The notes: a model not told the origin generated them from the letters alone. DNA of 64,000 nt from Laburnicola sp. R22_1 (GCA_014281115.1 JACONQ010000007.1:992001-1056000); one strand, 5' to 3'. Positions 1-12,011 are shown, counted from the stretch's first letter. Numbers and translations are program-made.

Positions 1-3000
1 AAGATTTATATAGAAAAGTTGCGTAAATATCACTTTAATATTAGTAGTGTTATTAGGTTTCTTAGTATTTAAATTGTCTAGATTATTATTAATAGGTTCT
101 AGCTTGTCTAGGTGTTCTGGGTATAGCTAGGTAGCGTTATAGTTAAGATAAGATACTATTAATAATACTATATACTCTAAAATAACTTTAATGTCTATAC
201 TAGTATATACTAAATATGGCACCCTTGGTTTTAGAAGCTATTATTAATAGCCCTTACTTAAGATAATAATAGAAAGGCCTTTTATGTAATAATTATCTAT
301 ATAAAAGAGTTTATTAAATGTTATAGTCTTCTTCTCCTAGTTAATATTTGGGTTATAGGCACTTAACTATAATATGCTAAAGATAATATTAAACCTAGTT
401 ATGTCTATAATATATGCGAGTTTCTTGCTAAAATAATCTCTATAATAGATAGGTAGCAAAGCAGCCTTTATAAGCACCTACTTTATAATTCTATCTTCTA
501 GTTATAGTTGCACTAGATGTTTAAGCGTTACTATTTATAGGCTACGCTTTAAGACACATATATAACTTATATAGGTATTAGTTACCCTAGAGTTAGTAAA
601 CCTATTAATAGTAACTCTTACGCCGCTAGCTACCTATAGTTAGCACTTAAAAATAAACTAAGCTCTATAGACTAATAACTAGCTATTATTAATTAAATTA
701 GTATAAAGCTTAACTACTTATTAGGGCTAAAATAACTAACGTGTTAGCTAAAGCTTTAGCTTCCTAATCTTGCGTATAAGTTTTAGTAGTAACTCTTAAG
801 ATTCTTACTAACAACTTTTAATAGGGATATTTAGTTTTCTAATAGTGTAGTCTTAGTTAAGGCGGTGGGAGCTAGTAATAAGAGTTATAGATTAATAGTA
901 GTAAGACCTGCGTTAATAAGAGACTTAATCTTATTTACTAGCTATTATGGCTTGCTCTTATATAAGGCGTTGTTATTTTTACAATAGTGGCCTTTTTTGC
1001 TACATTTAATATAGCGTCCTTTATCTATAAGAAGTTTAACCTGGGCGTTAGTATAATCTAAAATATTACTACTCGCGTTACTATTTCCGTCACAACTATC
1101 TTCTTTAGCATAACCTTCTTAGTTGCTATTATTATTAGTAGTTTACTACTAGAAAGAACCTTATAACTTTAGAATTATGGCTTAATATTATATCTTCTTA
1201 ATAAACAAGGCCTATTAATCGCTATTTAACTATTATTTATCGGCCTTTAATGAGAATGGCTTTAGTAGTCAAATTGCTATAATAATTTTCTATTAATCTA
1301 GTATGTTAATAGGAGCAGTCGCAATTTTAAATCAGAATAGCCAATCTTTAAAACTCTTCCTATTCCTATTTTTTAGCCAATTGCTCTGCATAGCCGCATA
1401 GGCTTTGTCTATAGGGTCTGCGGCCACATAACTATAATCTAATATCTTAAATATATCCTTAGTAGACTAAAACACTCCTAGTTTATTAAACTCTATTTAG
1501 TGCTCTAGTTACTAATAGGCAATATCTAAAGTATAATTAAAGATAAATTCTATCTTAGCGTATTTAGTAGTAAAAATATAATTGTACACACTTAGGTAAG
1601 AATATATAGAACTTTTCTATAGCTTATAGTTCTTATAATTATTAGATTCTTTAAACTTATTAGGCTTACACAAATAATATTTAGGTGTCTAACTAATACC
1701 TATTAATACTAAAATAGATTAACTACCTAGTATAGTAGCTTAAGTATTATAGACTATATTTATTACTATAACTACTAGATATAAAGTGCCTGCCTATAAT
1801 ATAGCGTATATTTAAGTGTGGTATTATTAAATAATCTTAAGGTCTTTAGGCGTTAAATCCTATTAAACGTGCGGAGAGATATTAGGCGGGGCAAAAGTTA
1901 TTACCTTAAGCTACTCCTTTAACTTTGTAACCTTTTATTTCTAGACCTTACTATAAGCGTAGTATAGTTCTTTTAATTCTTTTAACTAATTAACGCGCGC
2001 AAGGGCTTTTTAAATCTAAGTCTTATACTAGTCTAAGTAATATTACTTAACCTATAGGTTATACTCTATCTCTAGTAAGGATAGTTATATAGTCTCTACT
2101 AGACTAAAAATACACATAATCTACTCCTTTAGCTTCTTCTCTTACTATAGTCCTTAATAGACTTTATCCTCTAGTTTTATAGCGCTATTAGCGTGTCTAA
2201 TAAAATGGCTAAATAATGTAATAGGCTATCTATAGATAGAAGTGGCTTCTTATAGTAAGTTACTATTATAAATATTTGTCACTATCTTTTATTCTAACTT
2301 AGTGCTCTTAGTAAGTATATAAAACACTTTAAAATATAGTAAGAGTGTATTAGTATTATTATTATATATAAGTCGCAGATAGGTATTCTTTATAGGCTAT
2401 TTAACAACCTTAAAAATAGACTTCCTACTTACACTATAATACTAACCCTATAATAGGCTATTAATTATTAATTTAGAGTAACTTATTCTATCTATAGACT
2501 TTATAAGAATCTTTATTGGCTAGCTATCTACTATTACACACTTTCTACTACTAAGATTGCTAGCACTACTAAGTATATTTAAGTTCTCTTTATCTAAGTC
2601 TTTTATAACGTAGAGTATAGAAATCTATAAAGCAGTTCTAAAAACTAAATACTAAGTTACTAACTACTAAGTTAATAAACCTATATTAGGCACAGCTACT
2701 ATTCTTCTTATACGTTGTCTACTAGAGATGTTCTTCTAGTTTACTATTTTATTAGTAGTAATACTAATAGTATTATAGAACTTAACTAATAATTTAAAAT
2801 TATTAAGCCTAGCTATATACTATTATAGGTATAGTTTCTTATATTATAAGAGCGTAATATATATTATTATAAGTTATAGGTTAGTTAAAAAGCCTATTAT
2901 ATCTTTACGCTCTATTATAAGCATACTTTTAAAAATCTAGTATAATATAAGGAAGTAATTAGGCTTAATTATTAAATAGGTTAAATTGCTATAATAAGGA

Positions 3001-3344
3001 TACTAGGTGCTATATACCACCTATATGGCAGCAGCCCTAAGGGCGCGCTAGTACTACCTAATTAGGACTAGCGCACGGAGCTAGATTAATATTAGGTCAA
3101 CCAGAGGTTTAATAGACTAATAGGCGGCAATCTCTAATAATTACTATATAAGAGACTCTGCTTTTTTTATTATATTACTTAAGATAAAAGTTTTTATTAT
3201 TCTACTTCTAGATAGATTAAATTAACGCTATATAAAAAATAGTAAAAAAATTTAAAAACATTTAAATTCTATATATAAAAAAGTACTTTTTAAAAATTAA
3301 TATACTATATAATAAGATAGTAATAATATTAATTTTAAGTAAGT
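1..3344. repeat. AT-rich RIP-degraded repeat block
   Basis: This stretch is very AT-rich, dense in TAG/CTA/TTA words, and has no open frame of useful length on either strand. CpA and TpG are rare while CpG pockets persist, which is what repeat-induced point mutation leaves behind. On the minus strand near 965-1045 a Lys-rich stretch reads like a damaged retroviral-type zinc knuckle (K-C-S-K-K-G-H-Y), so part of it may be the gag end of an LTR retroelement whose pol lies off the left edge. That assignment is weak. The switch to gene-type DNA is abrupt at about 3345. Confidence 0.75.
3150..3230 (-). repeat. dispersed ~110-bp repeat family, copy A
   Basis: The reverse complement carries the family core (GTAGAATAATAAA, then a CTTTTATCTTAA block, an A-rich run and GCAGAG). 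Related copies lie at about 35037, 55146, 55297 (inverted), 56585 and 59335. This copy is in minus orientation and sits close to the edge of the gene island. Confidence 0.6.
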
Positions 3345-3664
3345 CGCAGGCGAATTCTAGAGGGGTGCTAAGATATCCGCTAATTAACAGAACTAGCAGA
3401 TCATTTACCCATAGACATCGGTCTGGGCTAACCGCTTCAGGCGTCTCGCCCAGATTCTCACGAGCCCGCGTCGGCCGCACGAAGCATTTCAGGAAGTTGG
3501 GCGAATCCATCGAATATGAGCGTGTATTAGCATTGAAGTATCCTAAGGCGTCCAATTCCTACGCCAATGCTCCTACGCTCCATCAACGCTTGGGCAGCCG
3601 AGAGTCAGTTTGCAAACTAAAACGCGCCTTCCTGCTTCTTCAGGACGAAGCCACCGCGCTCCTA
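3345..3664. other. short intergenic stretch at island edge
   Basis: The DNA has gene-like base composition but no recognisable gene. Open frames on both strands show no family resemblance. It is the 3' flank of the LVIVD-repeat gene. Confidence 0.4.
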
Positions 3665-5383
3665 CTACAAGTTAGCATCTGCAACGCTTGCTGGATCCGG
3701 AATACTCGCCATTGTGTTGACAAAAATGTATCCTGATTTGAAGAGCGCGTAGCTGCTCCAAGTGCCGACAAAGTCAATGACCCCGCCTCCCGGCCGGTTG
3801 TCATCTTCTGGATATATGTCAAAGAATCCAACCTCCTTAACGCCAGCACCAGTAGGGTCGCGTGGAATCGACGAAACATCGAGTACGCGGAAACCAGTGC
3901 CGTAGTTGGACTGGTAGGCGAAGCCGTTAGCAACGTATTGGTTGTGATCGACACCTATAGCGGTACGTCAGTATTAGCGTACAGTTGTTGCTGGCTTCAG
4001 AACACTTGTACCTTTAGCGTCGGACCTGTATAGACCAGTCTGCTTCGGATTCTTGAGCGATGAAATATCCCAAATGTACGTAATGGGGTTTCCAGCCGCA
4101 CCAGCGCCAACCCTGTCGTACTCGTCGTATTCGTCATCGAGGAGGAGATATTTCTGGTTCTCCACGTCGAGGAGGGCACCCTGGTGCGTGTAAGAAGCTC
4201 CTGTGTAGGAAGTCCTGGACAGGATTTGGGGGCTCTTCTTGTCCGTAATATCGTAGATGGTAAGTGTGTCCTCGTTGTATCCGTAGCAGATCTCTCGGCC
4301 GTTGTACTGGGTGTCAGGGCCCTTGTAGAAGACACATTGCGCGTCGTGGACATATCCGTCTGCAGATGCACAGCCGGCGTTGGTGGGCTTCGACGGGTCA
4401 GAAATATCGATGAAGATGATGCCGCTCCTGCAGGCATCGTTCCTTGGCATTGCCCCGACGGAGTAGATATAGTTACTCTGGGGGTTGGTAACCACATTGT
4501 GCGTGCGGCCAATAGGCAGTTTGTTGTAGTGGCCAACTAGATCTCTCGTGTTGCTGAACGTCACTGGTTTGGCAGGGTCGATGTTCAAGAGTTTCTTCAT
4601 GTCAAAGATCTGTATCCCGTGACCTAAGGTAAGGAGGCACAAGGTCAGCATATTCCAAAGGAGACATCTGGACAGATGCTTCATATGTATCCTGACCGAG
4701 GGGGAAATCTTGCATGAGTAAGACTCTCAGCCAGCAAGGGTACACATAATTCACGCCTCAAGCCTTACATACCTCGCGCTTCGCTACCAATGATCATTAG
4801 ATCGTTGTGGGCCCGGATTTCTCTCCAGTTGCTGGGAGTGGAGAACTGGGGAAGACGTCCTAGGTACACCAGCTTTCCAGCCTTGGTGATTTCTGCAAAA
4901 GCAGTTCCGTCGGATTGACCGATGGCAACAAACTCGCGGCCATCAGCGCTTGTCCATCCCCAAGACGAAGAGCCGAAGCCTCTGGTGCTGCCGAGCGCAG
5001 AGTGGGACAAGAAATGGTAAAGATCGATCTAATCAACATTAGTGGATTGCAGCTGCTGGGAATATGTAGGAACGTACGTTTTTGCACCTGAACTTGTCTG
5101 CGCCAGAGATGGCGGTACCGTTCGTGCAGGACACGAAGTCTGCAATTTCCGCATACTGCTGCGATGCGTATACGCCGGCTTCTTGATGTTTGGCCCAGGA
5201 TTCCTGCCTGCATCAGTCGAAGCTCCTTGCCCATACCGTAATGGCGCCTACCTCCTTGAGGGCAATATTGTTATTGTGCTTGATGCCAGAGTCGTACAGC
5301 TGAGCTCCTTTGATCTCATCTTTGGGTAGCTCTTTGGCAGCCACAAGGGCCGACAATGAGAGGAGAGCAGTTCGCATGAACAT
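3665..5383 (-). CDS. secreted LVIVD-repeat (choice-of-anchor B type) protein
   Basis: The five-exon gene has exons 5252-5383, 5078-5203, 4773-5028, 4012-4623 and 3665-3954, all with GT-AG introns (48-149 nt); reading phases match throughout, giving about 471 aa. The N-terminus has a signal peptide (MFMRTALLSLSALVAA). The body shows beta-propeller LVIVD-type repeats: IGQSDGTAFAEI, IFIDISDPSKP, YDITDKKSP and RVLDVSS. Conserved landmarks are the SHSALGS and DHNQYVANGF segments. Known members are extracellular or periplasmic proteins of unknown function, so no reaction is assigned. The C-terminus is odd. After GYIFVNT the frame reads MASIPDPAS instead of the usual ERG-F-V ending, while an adjacent frame reads R-V-F-R-I, so a small indel may have changed the last ~15 residues. 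A second ATG lies two codons downstream of the chosen start. Confidence 0.8.
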
Positions 5384-6337
5384 CTTGGCAGGAAGGCGTC
5401 GGACAAGTCGAACAAATTGACCTGAACAGGCTCTCAGTGTAGCCGTAGGTTGGCTTTATATACCACACCATCCCCATATCAACAGTCCCACATCTCAAAG
5501 AGATGCATCCGGACCAAGATGGCAGGTGGACAAAGTGCCTTCCTGATTCTGATGATACGGCCGTCCAAGCCATTGGGTATTGCAAGACTGGCAAGCACAT
5601 GGGATGTTTTTGAGTGTTGCTGGGTGACAAAAAGGTCGCATTGGTCTGTGTAGATTGACCGGAAGCTTACTAGAATTGAGCAGAGTGTAATTGGTAGGAA
5701 GGACAGATACAGTGGCCTTGGCGACAGCGATACCCCATGCTCGGTACGTGGTGAAGCGCGTGTGCCGAGAATGCCCAGATTGCCGATTCGGTATTGAAGA
5801 CATGTGTTTAGGCGGTTGGCATTCGTGAGGTTCCCGAGGTCGAAGGGCCGTCGTGTGCAGCGAGGGTTGTGAGAGTTTATCTTTGCAGCGGTCGAGGGCC
5901 GCTAAATGGACATCAAGGTGCCGACACACTGCATCAGCCATCAGCGTGAAGTGACGCCATCAGCCGCTAACCGGAGATAGTCCTATTCTTGACGACACAC
6001 TGCAGCGTCGAAGCACTTGTAAAAATTGTAGCTATGGCGGGTTTGATGTTGCTTTCAGTTTCGGCAGCCAATGGCCTCAGACTAATAAGCTGCTGAGTTG
6101 CTGTCGGTCGCAGATAATTCCCCGGTGGAAGGCACGGGCAACACCAGGAGCAAGAAGAAGGCACCCAAATATGGTCCAATATTTTCATATATGGGTTACA
6201 TCCAACACAGATCCTAAGTCTATTTCCAGTCATGAGCCATGATTTTCGTCAGTGATAGGATGTTTTGTTCTGCCGACGATGACTACCCAGTCAAGCATCG
6301 GTGCACCTCCACTCTTACCCCGATGATGCCGAGATAT
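5384..6337. other. intergenic, promoter of LVIVD gene and 3' flank of HAD gene
   Basis: Apart from the TATA box, I see no coding signal, RNA gene or repeat. The open frames on both strands are short and low in family resemblance. Confidence 0.4.
5455..5462 (-). promoter_or_regulatory. TATA box of the LVIVD-repeat gene
   Basis: The minus strand reads TATATAAA about 72 nt upstream of the ATG at 5383, a normal distance for a fungal core promoter with a short 5' leader. Confidence 0.5.
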
Positions 6338-7135
6338 TTACATCTTAGCCTCAAGCGCCTTGAGCGCCTCGGGGAAGTCCTTCCAGTCGTACATGATGAC
6401 ACCGCACTTGGTCTCCTCGGTGAGGACCTTGGCCATCTGCTCCATCTTCTCCTTGCCCTCCTCGATGCCGTAGATGCCGACGTAGCCGATGCACGGGATA
6501 CCCGCACGCATGGCGGCTGTGGCGCCGCTCTTGCTGTCCTCGACCGTGATGGCCTCGCTTTCCTTGACACCGAGCTCCTTGCAGGCGAAGTGGTAGATGG
6601 CGGGGTCGGGCTTGGAGCTCGGGGGGTTGAGCGAAGTGGCGGCCGAGTAGACGTGCTCGGGCGGGAAGAAGCGGTCGATGTTGGTCTTGCGGAGGGAGGC
6701 AACGACACGGCTCTTGGCCGAGGTGCTGACGACGGACATGGGGTAGCCCTCCTTCTTGAGCCACTCGAGCTGCTCCGTGACGCCGGGGCACTCGACTGCC
6801 TTCTCGCTGAGCTTCTGCGTCACGGCGCCGAGTTCGGCCTCGACAAACTCCTCGAGCTCCTCCTCGGACATGGTGAAGTTGTGCTTGGGCTGCATGGCGA
6901 GCAGCATGCGGCGGAAGTTGTAGCCGACGAAGTCCTCGAGGAGGCTCTCGGCCGTGTAGCGCTTGTCGATGCTGTGCTTCTCCAACACCTTGTTGGTGAG
7001 CTCGGCGCAGGCCTCAAAGGCCAGACGCTCGGACTGGCAGAGCGTGTTGTCACAGTCGAGGAGGATGTACTTGGCCTATCGAGCCGTTAGTGCGGGGCCG
7101 GCGGGGCAAGCGACAGGCTTCCTCACCTTGCCCAT
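6338..7135 (-). CDS. HAD-superfamily sugar-phosphate-type phosphatase
   Basis: The gene has two exons. A 9-nt first exon (Met-Gly-Lys, 7127-7135) is joined over a 51-nt GT-AG intron (7076-7126) to 6338-7075, giving 248 aa. All four HAD motifs are present: motif I DCDNT (nucleophile and acid/base Asp) right after the start, motif II VVSTSAKS, motif III SSKPDPA (Lys) and motif IV VEDSKSG. A helical cap lies between motifs I and II, so this is a class-I cap HAD hydrolase. Bacterial and fungal relatives hydrolyse small phosphate esters such as phosphoglycolate or deoxyhexose phosphates; the substrate here cannot be told. No targeting signal is visible, so it is probably cytosolic. The first-exon assignment is needed because motif I lies upstream of the first in-frame ATG (6988) of exon 2. 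Confidence 0.85.
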
Positions 7136-8517
7136 GACTGCGGTTGGTGCTAGCTGTGTGGAGAGAGGATGCGGAAGGGTCCCGGGGCTGCAATTGAGCA
7201 ATTGAGGAGATGTGAAGAGTGTTGGAAGGCGAGGGGGGCATCTGTTGAGAGAAGAAATAAATACAGGCAAGGCGCAGGGGACCTGCCGATGGTGAGTTGG
7301 CCGGCGGGACAGGGGCAGCGCGGGCCGCAAAACCATACGTCACCTGGGCCTCTCGGTCCCGTGGGCAGGTGAGTGGGCGCCGTCGCACCCACCAGTCTCT
7401 AGTTCTGCACACTTCGGTCGCCTCTCCCAGTGGTGGGTCTGCTCTGCTATCTGAGAGTGACCACCACGCTCGCTCACCGACTTTCCCCCGCGTGAGCGAC
7501 CCCACAAGATCCTGAGCAGCCACCGACCGACCTTGGACCAACTGCGTTACTCTCCCAGCGCTCGACCACTATCACCAACCAAAACTCTGCAGCCACCAAG
7601 TCCAGAACTTCGCCGGCCGCCATCACATTGCACGCCGGCACCCCTCCCGCAAGTCATTGCTGTTCGTTCGAGGCGTGGGTCCCGGAGTCGGACCACAAAT
7701 GCTGCGCTGGCGCACCCTCAGCGAGCCTGCAGGATCCAGCCATGTTATCCGCCGTTTGCATGTCGATGCAAATTTGCGACGCACTCTCCGCGCCCGAAGG
7801 GTCCATACATACCTACAGTAGCCGTGGCTGACGGGCAACCGGGCGATGGAGCCTCGAGTACGCTGCTGCTTCGCTAGCCTGGAAGCGCTCAACATCCTCA
7901 AACACATCCGTTTTACTAACAAACACCCGTGACACTGCCAGCACCAGAAGACCCAAGTCAAACGCCAAGCAAAGCCAATACAAATGAAGAGGCCATGGCC
8001 AAACATCTTCGATCTCAGCTAACGGAAACGTCTCTTCCATCGCTGCCCCAGACGTCCTCGCAGCATTGACTCCCGGTCGCCTAGCACGTCAACTCAGGCT
8101 CTGAGCCTGCACATGCATCTATTCTAAGCATCTCCTCATGCAGGAGCCCTATCTGTGTGGTAGATCCCGGACGTAAACCCTGCGGGTCGTGCCCGTACCG
8201 AAAATCGAACAGAAAGCTTGAGCATATCACGTTTCATGGATGCTGTACTTCAACGCGACAACAAGCGTAAGGCGTAAGGTTCGGAACGCCTCACTTGCGA
8301 TGCCTGGGGCGGATGAAGAGTTCCCCGGCAGTGTTATAACTTCTCACAACACCTCGTCACCTATTTTGTTATCTCTTCACTTCATCTTGTCCATCCTTCA
8401 TAGAGTCTATATTCTCCATTGTGCTGGTCACCCGTTCTTTTTATATTCTCTGACTTTGCTTAAACGAATTATACCAGCTACCCACCCAAAAGTACTATTT
8501 CTGTTACTTCTTTCAAG
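7136..8517. other. divergent intergenic region, no gene recognised
   Basis: The region separates the HAD gene (-) from the LPMO-like gene (+), so both promoters lie here. Several open frames exist on both strands, but they overlap each other, are rich in Arg/Pro/Ser and resemble nothing. I see no RNA gene or repeat. Confidence 0.4.
8440..8447 (+). promoter_or_regulatory. probable TATA element of LPMO-like gene
   Basis: TTTATATT lies about 70 nt before the ATG at 8518, followed by a pyrimidine-rich leader. This is typical of a regulated secreted-enzyme gene. Confidence 0.35.
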
Positions 8518-9078
8518 ATGCACGCATCAACATTCTTCGCATCGACCTTCTTCGCCGCTACCGCGCTCGCCCACGGCAACATCACGTCGCCACCCGCCCG
8601 TCAACCCGGCCCAGCCATGGAGCAAGTTTGCGGTGCCGCAGCCGTAAGCGCAATCCTCGCAGATGGCACTGGACCTCTGGAAAACATCCCCAGCAACGGG
8701 GCCGCGGACTGCAACATCTTCCTTTGCAAGGGAGCCCAATTCGAAGACAACCTGAACAACGTTCAGAGTTTTGCGCCCGGCGAGCAAGTCGACTTCTCGG
8801 CTGTGCTTCCCATCCCCCACGAAGGCCCTTGCAATGTCTCCATTATCGACACCGCCACAAACACCCAGGTCGGACAGCCGCTCCTTGTCTTTGACTCCTA
8901 CGCGGACGAGAACTTGGCCCAGCTCCCCCTGAACAATACGCAGTTCAGCGTCACGATGCCCACCGACCTAGGGACGCAATGTCAAGCTCCCGGAGAATGC
9001 ACCATGCAGTGGTTCTGGTTCGGAACGAACGCACTGCAGACCTACGAGAACTGCGTCGACTTCGTTATGACTGCATAA
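8518..9078 (+). CDS. secreted LPMO-like, chitin-binding type-4 domain protein
   Basis: A single exon encodes 186 aa. An 18-residue signal peptide ends in ATALA and is followed directly by His19 (HGNITSPPARQPGP), the N-terminal histidine that forms half of the copper-binding histidine brace in lytic polysaccharide monooxygenases. A second conserved His is in IPHEGPCNVSI, and the aromatic segment QWFWFG could supply the axial position. Paired cysteines (CG, DCNIFLC, GPC, QC/EC, ENC) fit a disulfide-rich extracellular fold. The H-G-x-I-T-S-P-P-A-R-x-P-G-x-A-M...CG signature is that of a widespread fungal family annotated as chitin-binding type-4. Substrate and even catalytic activity are inferred, not shown. 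There is no carbohydrate-binding module and no GPI signal. Confidence 0.75.
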   Translation: MHASTFFASTFFAATALAHGNITSPPARQPGPAMEQVCGAAAVSAILADGTGPLENIPSNGAADCNIFLCKGAQFEDNLNNVQSFAPGEQVDFSAVLPIPHEGPCNVSIIDTATNTQVGQPLLVFDSYADENLAQLPLNNTQFSVTMPTDLGTQCQAPGECTMQWFWFGTNALQTYENCVDFVMTA

Positions 9079-9848
9079 GTGGAAGAAGTGTAATACATGA
9101 ACCATCTTCTGTACGATAACGCCCATGTGGCTTTGGATGTTCATGGGGATACTTTTTATTCTCTTGCAGCACGGTTGCTAGCCGATGACAGCTAGCCGAT
9201 AACAGCGAATCTACTATTGTACTGCTCGCCTAGCATCATCTTTCATGTATACCTATAGACCTTAATAATTTTAGAAGTGCTGTACGAATAATCATCATGT
9301 ACGCCTACTTGTGTTCGTGTACCATCTGCAAGCTCCTACATTGACTGTACAGGGAATATTTTCGGGTGCAACTACTTTGATGTTTTATATCTACGTAACT
9401 AGAGTTCTCTTTCATCGCACCAAGAAGGGCCTGAGGGGTGACATTCCATTCAGCTGGTCAGCTTTATCATGCACAGCCTCGACATTATATGACGCTCTAA
9501 AACCACACCAATTCTGTTCTAGAAGCTGCTCTCGTAATGCATCTACTAGCGGATATATATCAGTCCCGTAACTCTCCGTGCACATTAACTGCATCTCCAG
9601 CATGTGTGCCAGCGCCTCTGTCACACCCCTCTATCCCTTTGCTGGGGAACTTCTGCTGTCGTGTAAGCTAAGAATTTCGTGGGGAAATGTCTGTTACCCT
9701 GAGTAAAACGAAAGTGTTGACCTTACCTATATCAAGACTTACCGCATTGGACTTATCGACATATATATTTTACTTTGAAGTACGCGAAACTTCACTACCC
9801 TCTTCAAGACTTCCCATCTCCAACCGGCCCCTGTCCAGTCTCCGGGAC
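9079..9848. other. convergent intergenic region
   Basis: This is the 3' flanks of the LPMO-like gene (+) and the oxidoreductase gene (-). No coding signal, RNA gene or repeat was seen. A short direct repeat (GCTAGCCGATGACA / GCTAGCCGATAACA) occurs at about 9178-9206. Confidence 0.4.
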
Positions 9849-11333
9849 CTACATATCCGTCCTCCCGTCAAACCTCGCGCTGCTAGTCCTCTCTTCGGTA
9901 ATAAGAAAGCTTTTCGGGAACCACTCCAGCCCCTCTGCATCGCCGCTCCCATTCATCATCTTGACAAGCGCCTCCGCAGACTTCAAACATAGCACCATCC
10001 CATGCCCATTGAACCCCGCCGAAATCCACAGCCCTTTCTTCCCCGGCACAGCGCCCACAAAGGGTAACCCATCAGACGTCGCGCCCATAATGCCCGTCCA
10101 CTCATGCACAATCTCATAAGCCGGCGCATCTGAATCCTTCGCAGAGGAAGATGTCGAGCTAGGCGCGCCAAAGTACCCTGCTACTGTTCCATGCAGATAC
10201 TTCGACACTTCGGGATTGAGACAACTATCATCCACTGTCCCATACTCGCTAGCACCAGCGTCCGGAAGTCGACCTAGCCCACCACCTATCACAATCTCCT
10301 GTCCGCCACCAGGCAACTGTCGCGGGACCATGTACTCGTACCCAGCGCCGTAGATGAATGAATACGTCCTAGCCAGCACGCTAGGACGTCTCGCAGTCTC
10401 AGGCGGTTTCTGAGCCGTAACTTGCCCCCGGAAAGGCACGATGACGCCCTGCAGTGCTTTTAAGAGGTACGGCGTGTACCCGTTCATAGCGAGGATGACA
10501 TTGTGCGCCTGGATAGTTGTGTATTGCGTGAAGACGTCCCAAAGTGGCGCCTCCCTTGTTGAAGTCTCGGCTGGGAGGTAAGCATGCACAGGCGTATGTG
10601 TACACAGCTGCAGCCCTTTCCGAACAAGATGTTGCAAAACACCAGTTGTAAAGCGATACGCGTGCATCTTGCCAGCCGTGTACTCGAACGCGCCTACAAC
10701 CTTCTCTTCCCCTTCCACAACCGGATTCGCATTCTTGTCCTCAACCCAGAATTTCTGCGCTATGCCGTCGTCCGCTGCATACGTCCTATACCAAGCCATG
10801 TTCCCCACCTGCCGCTCTTCCTCATCCGCATCTCGTACCAACTCCTCAATCCCTTTCTTCCCTAGCTCAAACGTCCGCTCGTCGTAGATAATATCAACGG
10901 TATTACACACGGCATTCTCACACTCGATCCCCAACCCCCCCGCCAACGCATGCGTCTCCACAATCCCCGCAAACTCCAACCGCGCAATCCGCAACGCCTC
11001 GTCCCGCCCCAGCCGCTCCTTGTTCTGTACATACGTCCGGTACGACGCCGCTTTTGTGTGGGCGCCGTTGCGCCCCGTAGCGCCCGAGCAGAGGTCACGT
11101 GCTTCGAGCATGACGATGCGGGCCGACGGGGTGGTGGCGAGGATGTTGTAGGCAATCATGGTGCCGGAGATGCCGGAGCCGATGATGGCGTGGGTGTAGG
11201 GGTGGGGAGGGTGGGAAGTGGAGGGTTCGACGACGGTGGCGAGAGGCGATTTAGGGTGGTGCCAGTAGGAGTGGAGGGGGTTGGGGATGGGGGGGCCGAC
11301 GGGGATGCGGGCGCGCGAATGCATTGTTGGCAT
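9849..11333 (-). CDS. FAD-dependent oxidoreductase, DAO (glycine/D-amino-acid oxidase-like) fold
   Basis: A single exon encodes 494 aa. The dinucleotide-binding motif IIGSGISGTMIAYNIL (GxGxxG) is near residue 40, followed by the acidic strand end MLEARD and the family motif GATGRNGAHTKAASY. The C-terminal FAD-contact region reads HEWTGIMGATSDGLPFVGAV and GLWISAGFNGHGMV. This is the DAO/PuuB-type group of flavoenzymes, which oxidise amines or amino acids; the substrate is unknown. I chose the ATG at 11333 (MPTMHSRARIPVG) because this start and the H-x-x-K spacing before the FAD motif fit fungal relatives; an in-frame ATG at 11324 is equally possible. Open frame continues upstream to 11498 but that part is Pro/His-rich leader with no family resemblance. 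There is no signal peptide. Confidence 0.8.
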   Translation of the reverse strand: MPTMHSRARIPVGPPIPNPLHSYWHHPKSPLATVVEPSTSHPPHPYTHAIIGSGISGTMIAYNILATTPSARIVMLEARDLCSGATGRNGAHTKAASYRTYVQNKERLGRDEALRIARLEFAGIVETHALAGGLGIECENAVCNTVDIIYDERTFELGKKGIEELVRDADEEERQVGNMAWYRTYAADDGIAQKFWVEDKNANPVVEGEEKVVGAFEYTAGKMHAYRFTTGVLQHLVRKGLQLCTHTPVHAYLPAETSTREAPLWDVFTQYTTIQAHNVILAMNGYTPYLLKALQGVIVPFRGQVTAQKPPETARRPSVLARTYSFIYGAGYEYMVPRQLPGGGQEIVIGGGLGRLPDAGASEYGTVDDSCLNPEVSKYLHGTVAGYFGAPSSTSSSAKDSDAPAYEIVHEWTGIMGATSDGLPFVGAVPGKKGLWISAGFNGHGMVLCLKSAEALVKMMNGSGDAEGLEWFPKSFLITEERTSSARFDGRTDM

Positions 11334-12011
11334 GTTTCTGTTATTTTTGGGGATCTTGTGTTGGGGGTGATAGGGTTGTGTTTTTAGGGGATTTGCTCTT
11401 TGGGGTTGACTACGTAGTAGGTGGAAGGGGAGAAGAGTGATGGCCAGTTGAAGGGATGGATGGTAAGGTATTGAGGTATACATACACGATTGGGTCACAC
11501 GCCAGGTTTCAGGTCAACCTGACTTGGGTTTGCAGCGGGTTTTTTCATATCGTGTGTACCTTCCTCTTTCGGCCTAGAGCACACGTGCTGCTTCAATTGC
11601 GAAAAGTTCAAGGTTTCAAATCACCACTCCGAGAGTCATGAAATTGTAGTTCGGAAGAAGAGAAGGGAGATTCTGTGTAGATGGCTGCGAACAGACGTGT
11701 TAGAGTTTCAGGACAACCAAACTTACGATAACGATTAAGAAATAGGTATTACCAACAACTTTGGGATGTTGCGAAGAAAGAGAGGATTTACGCGTCTTCT
11801 CTCCGTTTTCGAAACCTCCCATTGAAGACACGTATGCACAGATTAAAGACAACAACATAGCTTATCTCAGCACACATTGATACTGTATCCTGTCAACCTA
11901 GACTATCTTGATGTAACCAGGAGAGCTAACTCCTAGCGTCATGCTGAAATAATACCTACTCATGAGCAGGGCACAAGCAGCCACAGGAACAGCCTTGGAC
12001 TACGATCCTTT
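11334..12011. other. intergenic region
   Basis: This is the promoter side of the oxidoreductase gene and the 3' flank of the Dicer gene. Nothing else recognisable. Confidence 0.4.

Noticed and set aside
3955..3982. 28-nt intron in the LVIVD-repeat gene
   Set aside because: Too short for splicing and breaks the frame; a 57-nt intron (3955-4011) restores KGVDHNQY.
6239..7090. 283-aa open frame on the plus strand opposite the HAD gene
   Set aside because: Leu/Gly/Asp-rich antisense shadow of a GC-rich gene; all HAD motifs are on the minus strand.
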